NCBI GenBank assembly: GCA_028691575.1
Contig: JAQUYY010000014.1
Location: 1 to 15,703, forward strand
Length of the DNA: 15,703 nucleotides
Direction of reading: 5' to 3'
Source of the DNA: Candidatus Gastranaerophilales bacterium
GTDB lineage: Bacteria; Cyanobacteriota; Vampirovibrionia; Gastranaerophilales; JAQUYY01
In this document: one piece after another, positions 8,450-15,690 of the stretch
How positions within the stretch are numbered: the first letter of the stretch is position 1
Layout of the letters: each line of letters opens with the position of its first letter
Translations under genes and position numbers: made by a program
The notes under the pieces: model-generated
The model's input: only the letters and a program-made list of their open reading frames with translations
Databases searched by the model: none
Told to the model about the DNA's origin: nothing

Positions 8450-9065
8450 TTTTGTTTAAAATAATTGTAAGGTCTTTTTTTTCTATAACAATATTAGCTT
8501 TTTCTTTTAATATTTGTTTTGCACAAAAAGCTACTTTTGTATCAGCATAAGGAAACATGCTTAAATCATTTGCTCCATCGCCTACTACCATTGTTTCTGC
8601 TTTAGTAATGCCGAGCATATTCTGAAGTTTAATAAGCATTTCGCCTTTGCTGTAATTAAACATCATTTCTCCGCCGACTTGTCCGGTTAAAATTTCATTT
8701 TTAGAGTGAAGAATATTGGAAAAATCCGCATCGTAACCTAAAATATTTTTTGCAAAAGACGTTGCGTTTTTAAACCCGCCGCTAAAGCAAATAACCTTAA
8801 TTCCTGCTTTTTTAAGTTCTGTAATTGTTTCTTTTGCTCCATCTACATAAGGCAAATTTTGACAAATTTTATCAACTTTATACTTTTCTAAACCTTTTAA
8901 AAGATTTACTCTGGTAGTTAAACTTTCAAAAAAATCCAATTTTCCTTGCATAGCTTGCTCGGTAATTAGAGCAACTTCTTGTTGAATGTCTAATTCTTCA
9001 GCGAGAAAATCAATGGTTTCTCCGTCCATTAATGTTGAATCAAAATCAAATACCGCTAATTTCAT
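8436..9065 (-). CDS. serB: Phosphoserine phosphatase-like HAD hydrolase
   Basis: The 209-aa protein belongs to the HAD-IB group, which includes SerB, the last step of serine synthesis. Motif I is DFDST (nucleophile Asp7, acid Asp9), motif II is FSGGF, and motif IV is VGDGANDLSMF. The segment TKVAFCAKQILKEKAN is close to the typical SerB VAFxAKPxLxxxA pattern. No N-terminal ACT domain is present. The frame extends to an ATG at 9080, but that start has no ribosome binding site and lies at the predicted transcription start, while AAAGG precedes the ATG at 9065 by eight bases, so 9065 is preferred. Related HAD-IB phosphatases act on homoserine phosphate or other monophosphates, so the substrate is likely but not certain. 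Confidence 0.88.
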   Translation of the reverse strand: MKLAVFDFDSTLMDGETIDFLAEELDIQQEVALITEQAMQGKLDFFESLTTRVNLLKGLEKYKVDKICQNLPYVDGAKETITELKKAGIKVICFSGGFKNATSFAKNILGYDADFSNILHSKNEILTGQVGGEMMFNYSKGEMLIKLQNMLGITKAETMVVGDGANDLSMFPYADTKVAFCAKQILKEKANIVIEKKDLTIILNKIQLT

Positions 9066-9090
9066 TAAAGAGCCTTTCATTGTTATTATT

Positions 9091-9118
9091 ATTTTAACAG
9101 ATGATAGGTTTTTGTAAA
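9091..9118 (-). promoter_or_regulatory. Promoter of the serB-like gene
   Basis: The minus strand has TTTACA (9118-9113, 5/6) and TAAAAT (9096-9091, 5/6) with a 16-base spacer. Transcription would begin near 9084, about 19 bases before the preferred start codon. It is divergent from the prepilin promoter about 40 bp away. Confidence 0.5.
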
Positions 9119-9143
9119 ATAATAAATTATAAGGTTAATAAAA

Positions 9144-9162
9144 AATAATGATAATCATTTGA
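9144..9162. promoter_or_regulatory. Fur-box-like operator on the prepilin promoter
   Basis: Fifteen consecutive bases, ATAATGATAATCATT (9145-9159), are identical to the core of the 19-bp Fur consensus GATAATGATAATCATTATC, giving 15/19 over 9144-9162. In the hexamer view the first three units score 5/6, 6/6 and 3/6. The site overlaps the -35 element at 9159-9164, a common place for repressor binding. Iron regulation is an inference. Confidence 0.5.
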
Positions 9163-9187
9163 CTTGTCTTTAAATAATTTCTATAAT
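9159..9187 (+). promoter_or_regulatory. Strong sigma-70 promoter of the prepilin-like gene
   Basis: TTGACT (9159-9164, 5/6) and a perfect TATAAT (9182-9187) have the ideal 17-base spacer. This is the best promoter in the window. Transcription should begin near 9194, leaving a leader of about 225 nt before the ATG at 9420. Confidence 0.72.
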
Positions 9188-9193
9188 AGGAAA

Positions 9194-9419
9194 AACAAAA
9201 AAAGAGATAAATACTTTTACAAAATAATTACGATAGAGCCTTTGGCAATGGTAGAGCCAGAATGGCTAAATGCTATAATAGGACTTCGTTAGAGAGATTA
9301 GCAGGGTTTTTGTTTCTTTTGGTTCGTTTTCTTTATTTTTGTTTGCAGGTAAAAATAAAGAAAATGAATGGAAAACCTGATTTTTAGTGGTTAAATGCAA
9401 TTAAGAAAGGTATACAATA
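9194..9419 (+). promoter_or_regulatory. Long structured 5' leader of the prepilin-like gene
   Basis: This gene-free stretch is too long for a plain leader. TAGAGCC occurs twice (9234-9240 and 9252-9258), each followed by TGGC or TTGGC, so three small stems compete: GCC/GGC at 9238-9246, TGGC/GCCA between 9243 and 9259, and AGCCA-GAA-TGGCT at 9255-9267. TGCTA (9271-9275) can pair with TAGCA (9299-9303). A long A/T hairpin follows at 9322-9369. AAAGG lies nine bases before the start codon. No c-di-GMP, fluoride, cobalamin or other known riboswitch signature could be matched by eye. Confidence 0.4.
9322..9369 (+). repeat. Long inverted repeat (hairpin) in the prepilin leader
   Basis: TTTTCTTTATTTTT (9327-9340) is the exact reverse complement of AAAAATAAAGAAAA (9351-9364). 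In RNA the stem extends outward to 19 pairs (9322-9340 with 9351-9369) using two G-U wobbles. The ten-base loop is GTTTGCAGGT. No T-tract follows, so it is not an ordinary terminator. It ends 50 bases before the start codon. Confidence 0.75.
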
Positions 9420-10115
9420 ATGAAAAATAAGACAAGCCAAAAAGGTTTTACTCTAGCTGAAACATTGATAGTGATTGCAATAATAGGAATAATTGCTTCT
9501 ATTGTTACGCCGATGTTATTTGGCACAACAAGCGATGCAGAATTAAAAGCAGCGTGGAAAAAACAATATTCTGATTTGTCTCAAGCCACACAATTAATAG
9601 TTGTTGACAACGGTGGAACCTTGGCAGGCGCTTTTTCTGGAGATGTAGCAGGTACTGAAGATTTTAAAAATGCATATGCATCAAAACTCAATATTATAAA
9701 AGATTGTTCTGGGACTTCAACTTATGGAGGAACGGGAACGGGTGCAAGTGAAGAAGGTTGTTGGCATGAAGGAGCAAACTGTTGGTATTATTTAAATGGT
9801 ACAGGTATAAATGATGCAATTGCTCCTGGATTAATATTGAATAATGGTAGTTTAATGTATTTTTATATTGTTAAATCGGATTGCAGTGCTCCAAAAGGTG
9901 ATTATACAAGATGCGGATATGTTCATATTGATGTAAACGGATTCAAAAAACCAAACACATTTGGAAAAGATATTTTTGGAGGAAGTATAACTTCAAATGC
10001 GTTTATTCCTTGGGGAGCAAGAGGGGCTTATGATCCTTCAACAACTTGTGTAGACGGCTCAACAGCATCAGATAATTATGGTCATGGCTGTTCTGCAAAA
10101 TATCTTTACGAGTAA
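9420..10115 (+). CDS. Type IV prepilin-like / pseudopilin-like protein, Cys-rich
   Basis: The 231-aa product starts with a short basic leader (MKNKTSQKG), a type III prepilin cleavage site G9|F10, the conserved Glu at mature position 5 (Glu14) and a hydrophobic helix TLIVIAIIGIIASIV. It should be processed by a prepilin peptidase and held in the inner membrane or built into a pilus-like fibre. The remaining ~190 residues are a Gly-rich globular domain with seven cysteines (96, 114, 121, 155, 165, 210, 224) and the motif DVNGFKKPN...GKD (171-184), a pattern common in minor pilins. It stands alone: no pilus ATPase, platform protein or peptidase is in the window. Start 9420 is fixed by the leader peptide and AAAGG upstream. 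Adhesion or DNA uptake roles are possible but unproven. Confidence 0.9.
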   Translation: MKNKTSQKGFTLAETLIVIAIIGIIASIVTPMLFGTTSDAELKAAWKKQYSDLSQATQLIVVDNGGTLAGAFSGDVAGTEDFKNAYASKLNIIKDCSGTSTYGGTGTGASEEGCWHEGANCWYYLNGTGINDAIAPGLILNNGSLMYFYIVKSDCSAPKGDYTRCGYVHIDVNGFKKPNTFGKDIFGGSITSNAFIPWGARGAYDPSTTCVDGSTASDNYGHGCSAKYLYE

Positions 10116-10201
10116 ATATATTAAGAAAATTTTATAATTTATCCATGTTTTTAAAATTAATATACAATAACAACAGATATTATTAACAAACTGGATTAAT
10201 T

Positions 10202-10528
10202 ATGACAGATGATAATGAAACAAAAATAGTAAAAATTTTTAATAAACATAACGAAGGCAAAATGTTGCAATCTGATGAAGGTTATGGTTATGTTAAAATT
10301 AAACATGATAATCACGGCAAAAAATTTGACGGAAATAAACTTGTTGAACGTTCAAAAAGTTTTCATTATATAATTAGAGTAATGGTGAAAGAGGAAGATA
10401 GTTATCATATTTATAACTACAATGTTACGGGTGAAAAGTTAATGGAGTTTCTTCTGCCTTATACGACAGGTGAAAATTCAAACAAAATTATTGAAATAGA
10501 AAAATATTATCCGCATGGATTGGCATAA
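10202..10528 (+). CDS. Hypothetical 108-aa soluble protein
   Basis: This protein was not recognised. It is charged and His/Tyr/Lys-rich, with no signal peptide, membrane segment or Cys. The middle (about residues 25-75) looks like alternating beta strands, such as GYGYVKIKH and FHYIIRVMV. The gene lies 86 bp after the prepilin-like gene and 52 bp before the radical SAM gene on the same strand. Its ribosome binding site is poor (GGA seven bases ahead). A TACAAT (10163-10168) could be a weak -10. Even base composition and an uninterrupted frame support a real gene, but function is unknown. Confidence 0.6.
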   Translation: MTDDNETKIVKIFNKHNEGKMLQSDEGYGYVKIKHDNHGKKFDGNKLVERSKSFHYIIRVMVKEEDSYHIYNYNVTGEKLMEFLLPYTTGENSNKIIEIEKYYPHGLA

Positions 10529-10580
10529 ATTTTTGAATAGCTGTCGGATAATTATAATTATTAAAAGAAAAGGAAAATAA

Positions 10581-13169
10581 ATGGAATTGGTTGACAATTC
10601 TTTGGAATTAAGAAGTAAAATTACTGAAATTTTATACGATGTAAATAAGCCCTCCAGGTATATCGGCAAAGAAATTGGCTGTGCAAATAAAATTTGGGAA
10701 GATGCCAAAGTTAAGACTGCTATTGCGTTTCATGATTTGTATGAAATCGGTGTATCAAACCTTGGGCACAGGCTTTTGTATAATTTAATCAATGAATATA
10801 AAAACGAAAATTTCCTTGCAGACAGGGTATATGCTCCTGCTATTGATTTCAAGAAGAAATTAGAAGAGAATAATCTGCCTTTATATTGTGTAGAGAGTTT
10901 TAAACCGCTTATTGAATTTGATATTATTGCTTTTTCGCTGCAATATGAACTAAGTTACCCTACAATCCTTGCTATGCTTGATTTGTCAAAAATTCCCGTT
11001 AAATCGATAGACAGAAACGAAAAACATCCTTTAATAATTGCAGGAGGTCCCGGAAGCTACAATCCGGAGCCTATAGCAGATTTTATTGATGTATTTATAG
11101 TCGGCGATGGGGAAGAAGTTTTAATCGAAATTTTAGAATGTATAAAAACTTGCAAAAATGCACAACTTTCAAAAAAAGAAACTTTAATTGAATTAGCAAA
11201 ACTAAAAGGCATCTACGTACCTCAATTCTATGAGGTTAAAGATGGAATTTCACAACCTGTTGATGAGAGATTTGCTAATTTTATCGAAAAAAGGATTTCT
11301 TCTCTTGAAATTGACAGCTATCCGGTAAAATTTCCTGTTCCTTATGCATCAGCAGTTCATGACAGAGCCGTAATTGAAATAAGACGAGGATGTGCAAGAA
11401 TGTGTCGTTTTTGCCAGTCTTGTTTTGTGAATTTGCCCGTAAGAGAAAAATCTCCAGAGAAAATTTTAAATTTAACTGATGAAGTTTTGAAGAATACGGG
11501 TTATGAAGAATATTCCTTGCTATCATTATCTTCTAGTGATTATAAAGATATTAAAACTCTTGTATGCGAATTAAATAATCAACATAGCCAAAATTATACG
11601 TCAATTTCTCTTCCAAGCCAAAGAGCAGATATTTTTGACCCGGAACTAGCTGAACAGGTACAATCCGTTAGGAAAAGCACCATAACACTTGCGCCTGAAG
11701 CAGGTACTCAAAGGCTTAGAGATGCAATTAATAAAAATTTAACAGAAGAGCATATTTTGAATGCGGTATTTTCGGCTTATAAAGCAGGTTGGAAAAAGGT
11801 TAAATTGTACTTTATGATAGGGCTTCCTACGGAAACTTATGAGGATTTGGACGGGATTTTGAACCTATTGCAAAAAATCAAAAATCAAAGTTTAGATATA
11901 AGACGTGAATTTAATTTAAAGCATTTTTTAGACATAACTTGCACAATGTCAATTTTTGTTCCAAAACCTTTTACTCCCTTTCAGTGGTGTTCTCAAGATT
12001 CTTTGGATACCATTAACAAAAAAATTAGATATTTAAAAGAAAATGCAAGAAAAATCAGAGGAATTAGACTAAATTTTCACGATAGTTTCTTATGTCAGTT
12101 AGAAACCGTATTTTCAAGAGGTGACAGAACTTTAAATAAAGTTTTAGAAACAGCCTGGAAAATGGGTTCATACCTTGATGCTTGGGAGGAGCATTTTAAT
12201 AAGGAAATTTGGTATAAATCAGCAGAATTATGTGAAATAAATTTTGAAAAACTTGCTACAGAAAAATTGGGACTAGACAAAAATTTACCCTGGGATATAA
12301 TTAATGTAGGAGTTGAAAAAAATTGGCTCAAAAATGAGTACAATATCTCAACACTTAACAAAACAACCGTACCATGCGACGAAACTTGTGCAAAATGCGG
12401 TGTTTGTAAAAATTTAAAAACAAAACCCGATATTAAGTCAAAACCATTAGTTATTTCGAAAAAACCAGAAAAAATCCTCGATTTAAAAAATATGGATGTG
12501 ACTTATAAGTATAGATTAAAACTTCTCAAAAAAGACGAATTGAAGTTTATATCGCACTTAGATTTTCAAAGTTTATTTTACAAGGCAGCACGAAAGGCTC
12601 AATTAAAATTTGCATATTCACAAGGCTTTAATCCTTCACCTAAAATATCGCTGGGCATAGCATTACCGCTGTTTGTAGAAAGTGTTTGCGAATACATAGA
12701 TTTAGAACTGACTGAAAACATGAACACAGATTTATTAAAAGAAAAATTGAATGATAATTTGCCACAAAATGCTCAAATTTTAAAAGTGGTAAAAATTGAT
12801 TCATCAACAAAATCAGTTGACAGAAGCCTTAATTGGGCTGTTTATATTGCAAACCCGATTACTTTTCTTAATTCTTCTGAAATTGAAGCTGTTATAAATG
12901 ATTTTGAGCAAAAAGAAGATTTTACAATTGAAAAAATAGGCAAAAAAGGAAAAACCAGAGTTGTTAATGTTAAAAATTCTGTTTATTCCATAAAATATCA
13001 AAATGGGAAACTGCATTTTATTCTAAAAGCAGGTCAACATGCTGAAGGTGACTCAAAAGAAGTTCCTTCACTTCGACCAGATGCTTTTTTGAACTGCATT
13101 TTTCCGAATACTAAATGGTTAATCACAAGAGAACAGCTCTTGGATAATGATTTTAAAGAATTATTATAG
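10581..13169 (+). CDS. Radical SAM protein fused to DUF2344 (TIGR03960-TIGR03936 type)
   Basis: This 862-aa protein fuses two units that are often separate neighbouring genes. Residues 1 to about 640 form a B12-binding-like radical SAM protein: an N-terminal domain with GGPGSYNPEPIADF and VGDGEE, then RRGCARMCRFCQSC, where Cys271, Cys275 and Cys278 make the CxxxCxxC [4Fe-4S] site. A second cluster C-x3-C-x2-C-x2-C (Cys599, 603, 606, 609) closes this part and could hold another iron-sulfur centre. Residues from about 641 form the DUF2344 domain (YRLKLLKKDELKFISHLDFQ, YSQGFNPSPKISLG). The biochemical role is not established as far as I know; the constant link to RNase E/G and ribosomal protein genes hints at RNA or ribosome modification. 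AAGG precedes the ATG by nine bases, and TATAAT at 10553-10558 may be a -10. Confidence 0.93.
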   Translation: MELVDNSLELRSKITEILYDVNKPSRYIGKEIGCANKIWEDAKVKTAIAFHDLYEIGVSNLGHRLLYNLINEYKNENFLADRVYAPAIDFKKKLEENNLPLYCVESFKPLIEFDIIAFSLQYELSYPTILAMLDLSKIPVKSIDRNEKHPLIIAGGPGSYNPEPIADFIDVFIVGDGEEVLIEILECIKTCKNAQLSKKETLIELAKLKGIYVPQFYEVKDGISQPVDERFANFIEKRISSLEIDSYPVKFPVPYASAVHDRAVIEIRRGCARMCRFCQSCFVNLPVREKSPEKILNLTDEVLKNTGYEEYSLLSLSSSDYKDIKTLVCELNNQHSQNYTSISLPSQRADIFDPELAEQVQSVRKSTITLAPEAGTQRLRDAINKNLTEEHILNAVFSAYKAGWKKVKLYFMIGLPTETYEDLDGILNLLQKIKNQSLDIRREFNLKHFLDITCTMSIFVPKPFTPFQWCSQDSLDTINKKIRYLKENARKIRGIRLNFHDSFLCQLETVFSRGDRTLNKVLETAWKMGSYLDAWEEHFNKEIWYKSAELCEINFEKLATEKLGLDKNLPWDIINVGVEKNWLKNEYNISTLNKTTVPCDETCAKCGVCKNLKTKPDIKSKPLVISKKPEKILDLKNMDVTYKYRLKLLKKDELKFISHLDFQSLFYKAARKAQLKFAYSQGFNPSPKISLGIALPLFVESVCEYIDLELTENMNTDLLKEKLNDNLPQNAQILKVVKIDSSTKSVDRSLNWAVYIANPITFLNSSEIEAVINDFEQKEDFTIEKIGKKGKTRVVNVKNSVYSIKYQNGKLHFILKAGQHAEGDSKEVPSLRPDAFLNCIFPNTKWLITREQLLDNDFKELL

Positions 13170-13201
13170 GTTTTTATATGTTTAATGAGGAAAGATTTTA
13201 A

Positions 13202-15001
13202 ATGGAAAAAAGTATCGTTATTTCAGAACGTGACAACATTGCGGCTGTTATTGAAGACAAAAAAGTTAGTGAATTTTTTATCAACAAAGGAGATGTTTTA
13301 TTAAATGATATTTATATCGGCAGAGTAGAAAACATTTTACCTAGTATTGATGCTGGATTCGTAAATGTCGGATATGAAAAAATGGGATTTCTTCACGCTT
13401 CTGACGTTATCGGCAAAGGTGATCTGAAAGATAAATTAAAGCCGAAACAAAGTTTATTGGTTCAAGTTGTAAAAGAACCTACAGGTCATAAAGGACCAAG
13501 ATTAACAACATTAATCAGCTTGCCCGGAAGATTTTTAGTCTTAATGCCCGAGGAAAAAGGTATTAGCGTAAGCAGAAAAATTGATTCTTCAAAGGAAAGA
13601 AATAGGCTAAAATCCATCGTTAGTCTTTTGAAACCCGCTGGTTTAGGCATCATTATAAGAACGGAAGCTGAAAATCAATCTGAAACAGAAATTCAGGAAG
13701 ATTTAGAATTTTTATTAGAAAAATGGAATACCGTTATTACGGCAATGGACACATATGATGCTCCAAGCTTGATTTATAGAGATCAAGACCTTCTTTATAA
13801 AGTAATTAGAGAAGCTTGTACCGAAGATGTTAATGAAATTATTATTGATACATCATTTGCGTATCATAGAGCAAGCCAGCTTTTGCAGGCATGGAATATG
13901 AATAAAAACTTGACTTTGACAATGTATAAAGGCTCTGAGCCTATGCTTATCGCTACGGGAATTGACAAAGAAATAAGAACAGCTTTGCAAACAAAAGTTA
14001 ATTTACCAAGTGGCGGTTATCTATTTATTCAAACAACCGAAGCATTAACGGTTGTTGACGTTAATAGCGGTAAATTTGTCAGTTCGGCAACTCAGGCTGA
14101 AACTATCAGAAAAACGAATTTAGAAGCAGCAAATGAAATAGCAAGACAATTAAGACTGCGTAATATCGGTGGAATGATAATTGTCGACTTTATCGATATG
14201 GAAGTTAAAGCGGATAAATTAACTGTTTTGGAATCATTTGAAAATGCGCTTGAGCCTGATAAATCAAAGCCTCAGGTCGGTCAATTATCAGATTTGGGCT
14301 TGGTGGAATTGACAAGACACAGACAAGGACAAAGTTTATCAGAAATATTCACAAAAACTTGCCCTCACTGTAATGGAACAGGCTTGCTGCTTGAAGAATT
14401 CAACTTTGCAACTTCTAACAAAGAAGCTGAAATGAGAGTTAAGGCATCAAAAATGAAATTAACTCCCAAACAGCTTAAAAATAATATTCAGCAAAAAGAA
14501 TCACCTCAAAGACAAACTGTGCAGATTAATAGAAAAATTCAAACCTCACCGTCGTTAAATGCTTCTTTATTAATGCCAAAACCTGTAATAACTAAGGAAT
14601 TAAATGTTCGTCAAATAAATGCAAGTGTTACAAAAAATATTTTGGCGGAAAATAAATTTATGCCTAATTTCTCAGATATAATAAGATTTGCCCATGTTCC
14701 GGCAGCTTTAGTCGGAACCAGGTTCTACCCTAATTACAATGCAGATGTTTTTACTGTTTTAAGTGAATCAGAAAAACGATATGGTAAAATGGAAGCAGTA
14801 GCACCTAAAACTGTTGAAATAAAACAGCCGATCGAACAAGTCAAACAAATTGAAGAACCTAAACAAACAGTTGTAACTCAAGAAGAAACAGTAGAAACAG
14901 AAAAACCCAGAAGACGTACCACGAGAACAACCGGAACATCATCTGTTTCAAAACCAAGACGAGCACCCAGAAAAAGGATTGTAAAAAAAGAGGAAGAATA
15001 A
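13202..15001 (+). CDS. rng: Ribonuclease E/G, cyanobacterial-like with basic C-terminal tail
   Basis: RNase E/G is the endonuclease that starts much mRNA decay and processes rRNA and tRNA precursors. The 599-aa protein has an S1 RNA-binding region (about residues 35-115, with IYIGRVENILPSIDAGFVNVG), then the catalytic domain with Mg-binding Asp286 (VVDVNSG) and Asp329 (IIVDFIDM), 43 residues apart as in E. coli RNase E. The zinc-link CPHC (Cys387, Cys390) is also spaced as in E. coli. Residues from about 420 are a low-complexity extension ending in a basic tail with PRRRTTR and KPRRAPRKR. In Anabaena an Arg-rich C-terminal peptide of RNase E recruits PNPase; a similar role here is an inference. 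It lies 32 bp after the radical SAM gene, with GAGG before the ATG. The name rne would be equally fair. Confidence 0.95.
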   Translation: MEKSIVISERDNIAAVIEDKKVSEFFINKGDVLLNDIYIGRVENILPSIDAGFVNVGYEKMGFLHASDVIGKGDLKDKLKPKQSLLVQVVKEPTGHKGPRLTTLISLPGRFLVLMPEEKGISVSRKIDSSKERNRLKSIVSLLKPAGLGIIIRTEAENQSETEIQEDLEFLLEKWNTVITAMDTYDAPSLIYRDQDLLYKVIREACTEDVNEIIIDTSFAYHRASQLLQAWNMNKNLTLTMYKGSEPMLIATGIDKEIRTALQTKVNLPSGGYLFIQTTEALTVVDVNSGKFVSSATQAETIRKTNLEAANEIARQLRLRNIGGMIIVDFIDMEVKADKLTVLESFENALEPDKSKPQVGQLSDLGLVELTRHRQGQSLSEIFTKTCPHCNGTGLLLEEFNFATSNKEAEMRVKASKMKLTPKQLKNNIQQKESPQRQTVQINRKIQTSPSLNASLLMPKPVITKELNVRQINASVTKNILAENKFMPNFSDIIRFAHVPAALVGTRFYPNYNADVFTVLSESEKRYGKMEAVAPKTVEIKQPIEQVKQIEEPKQTVVTQEETVETEKPRRRTTRTTGTSSVSKPRRAPRKRIVKKEEE

Positions 15002-15002
15002 T

Positions 15003-15425
15003 ATGAAAAAGTTTATTCTTATTTTACTGATTTTAACATTACAAACAGGTATTGTTAATCAAGCTGTTGCAGATCAGCCTGATGTTGGCATAAAAAAAGA
15101 AATTATTGAACAAAAAAATATTTCTTTAAAAGCTACAGCTGATAATAAAAATATAAACGACGTAAAACCTGATAAGAATAAATTTAATGTAAAATCAGAA
15201 TCAAAAAAGGCTGAATTTTATTCCTTTAAAGAAATTATTATAAAAATGTTGAAGCCTTTGTTATTAGTTTTGGTATTTATTCTCTCGTTTGCAGTTATAG
15301 TAATAAAAATCAAAACTAACAAAAATAAATTAATAAAAAATAATAAATCAGTTAAAAACAACAATAATAACAACAGTGAACTAACTTCTGCCGTTATGGA
15401 TTTTGTCAGAAGAAAATTAAGCTAA
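15003..15425 (+). CDS. Small bitopic membrane protein of unknown function, coupled to the RNase gene
   Basis: The 140-aa product has an N-terminal signal peptide with likely cleavage AVA|DQ after residue 23, a charged extracytoplasmic stretch of about 60 residues, a membrane segment at about 85-101, and a Lys/Asn-rich cytoplasmic tail with a run of Asn before a short amphipathic end (MDFVRRKLS). It starts one base after the RNase E/G stop, and its GAGGA site lies inside the RNase gene, so translation is probably coupled. Function is unknown. Its topology loosely recalls FliO-type proteins, but no sequence support was seen. A link between the RNase and the membrane is possible but speculative. 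Its 3' end overlaps the convergent next gene by 9 bases. Confidence 0.72.
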   Translation: MKKFILILLILTLQTGIVNQAVADQPDVGIKKEIIEQKNISLKATADNKNINDVKPDKNKFNVKSESKKAEFYSFKEIIIKMLKPLLLVLVFILSFAVIVIKIKTNKNKLIKNNKSVKNNNNNNSELTSAVMDFVRRKLS

Positions 15426-15668
15426 TAATTTATTAGACCTGTTTTCATCGGGTTCTCCAAATTTTTTTATCAATATTTGGATAACTTTTGGCATTTGACA
15501 AACAAATGAGTAATTTCCTTTACCTATTGAACATTCTGTGCAATTACAACCGTTTTTATAGCAAATAATGGCTTGATCCGTCCAACTTTGAGTAATTGAT
15601 TCTGAAATGCCTTGATTTTCAGGGACAACAAAACGCAAATTTTTGTCTTTTTCGTATTTGGTTAACAA
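15417..15668 (-). CDS. Small Cys-rich protein, possible metal or Fe-S binder
   Basis: The 83-aa protein has five cysteines in the pattern C-x4-C-x-C-x2-C-x10-C (residues 36-57), followed by a short helix-like segment (KVIQILIKKFG). Such spacing suggests a zinc or iron-sulfur site. The family was not recognised. The start is TTG at 15666-15668: an in-frame stop lies at 15681-15683, no ATG or GTG occurs between, and the next in-frame Met would remove the whole Cys cluster. A strong GGGGGA (15681-15676) is seven bases upstream of the TTG. It has no signal peptide, so it is cytosolic. Confidence 0.7.
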   Translation of the reverse strand: MLTKYEKDKNLRFVVPENQGISESITQSWTDQAIICYKNGCNCTECSIGKGNYSFVCQMPKVIQILIKKFGEPDENRSNKLLA

Positions 15669-15690
15669 AACACAATCCCCCTATTGTTAA
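15662..15690 (-). promoter_or_regulatory. Inverted repeat enclosing the ribosome binding site of the Cys-rich gene
   Basis: TTAACAA (15662-15668) and TTGTTAA (15684-15690) are perfect 7-bp complements. In the mRNA they would pair the TTG start codon with upstream sequence and leave GGGGGA in the 15-base loop. This could limit initiation or be a protein operator. The window ends 13 bases further on, so no promoter can be judged. Confidence 0.35.

Noticed and set aside
9066..9080. Upstream ATG at 9080 for the phosphatase gene
   Set aside because: It has no ribosome binding site and lies at the predicted transcription start, while the ATG at 9065 has AAAGG at good spacing and begins directly with the family N-terminus.
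9194..9420. A c-di-GMP, fluoride or other known riboswitch before the prepilin-like gene
   Set aside because: Conserved core bases of these classes (such as GGCAAACC with GGACGCAAAGC, or the fluoride UGAUG core) are missing, so only an unclassified structured leader can be stated.
9411..10170. Identical 10-mer TATACAATAA at 9411-9420 and 10161-10170
   Set aside because: The surrounding bases do not match and the word is A+T-rich, so chance is enough to explain it.
13178..13201. Seven-codon frame (MFNEERF) ending at the base before the RNase E/G start
   Set aside because: It is too short to assess, its end simply contains the RNase ribosome binding site, and an abutting short frame is likely by chance in A+T-rich DNA.
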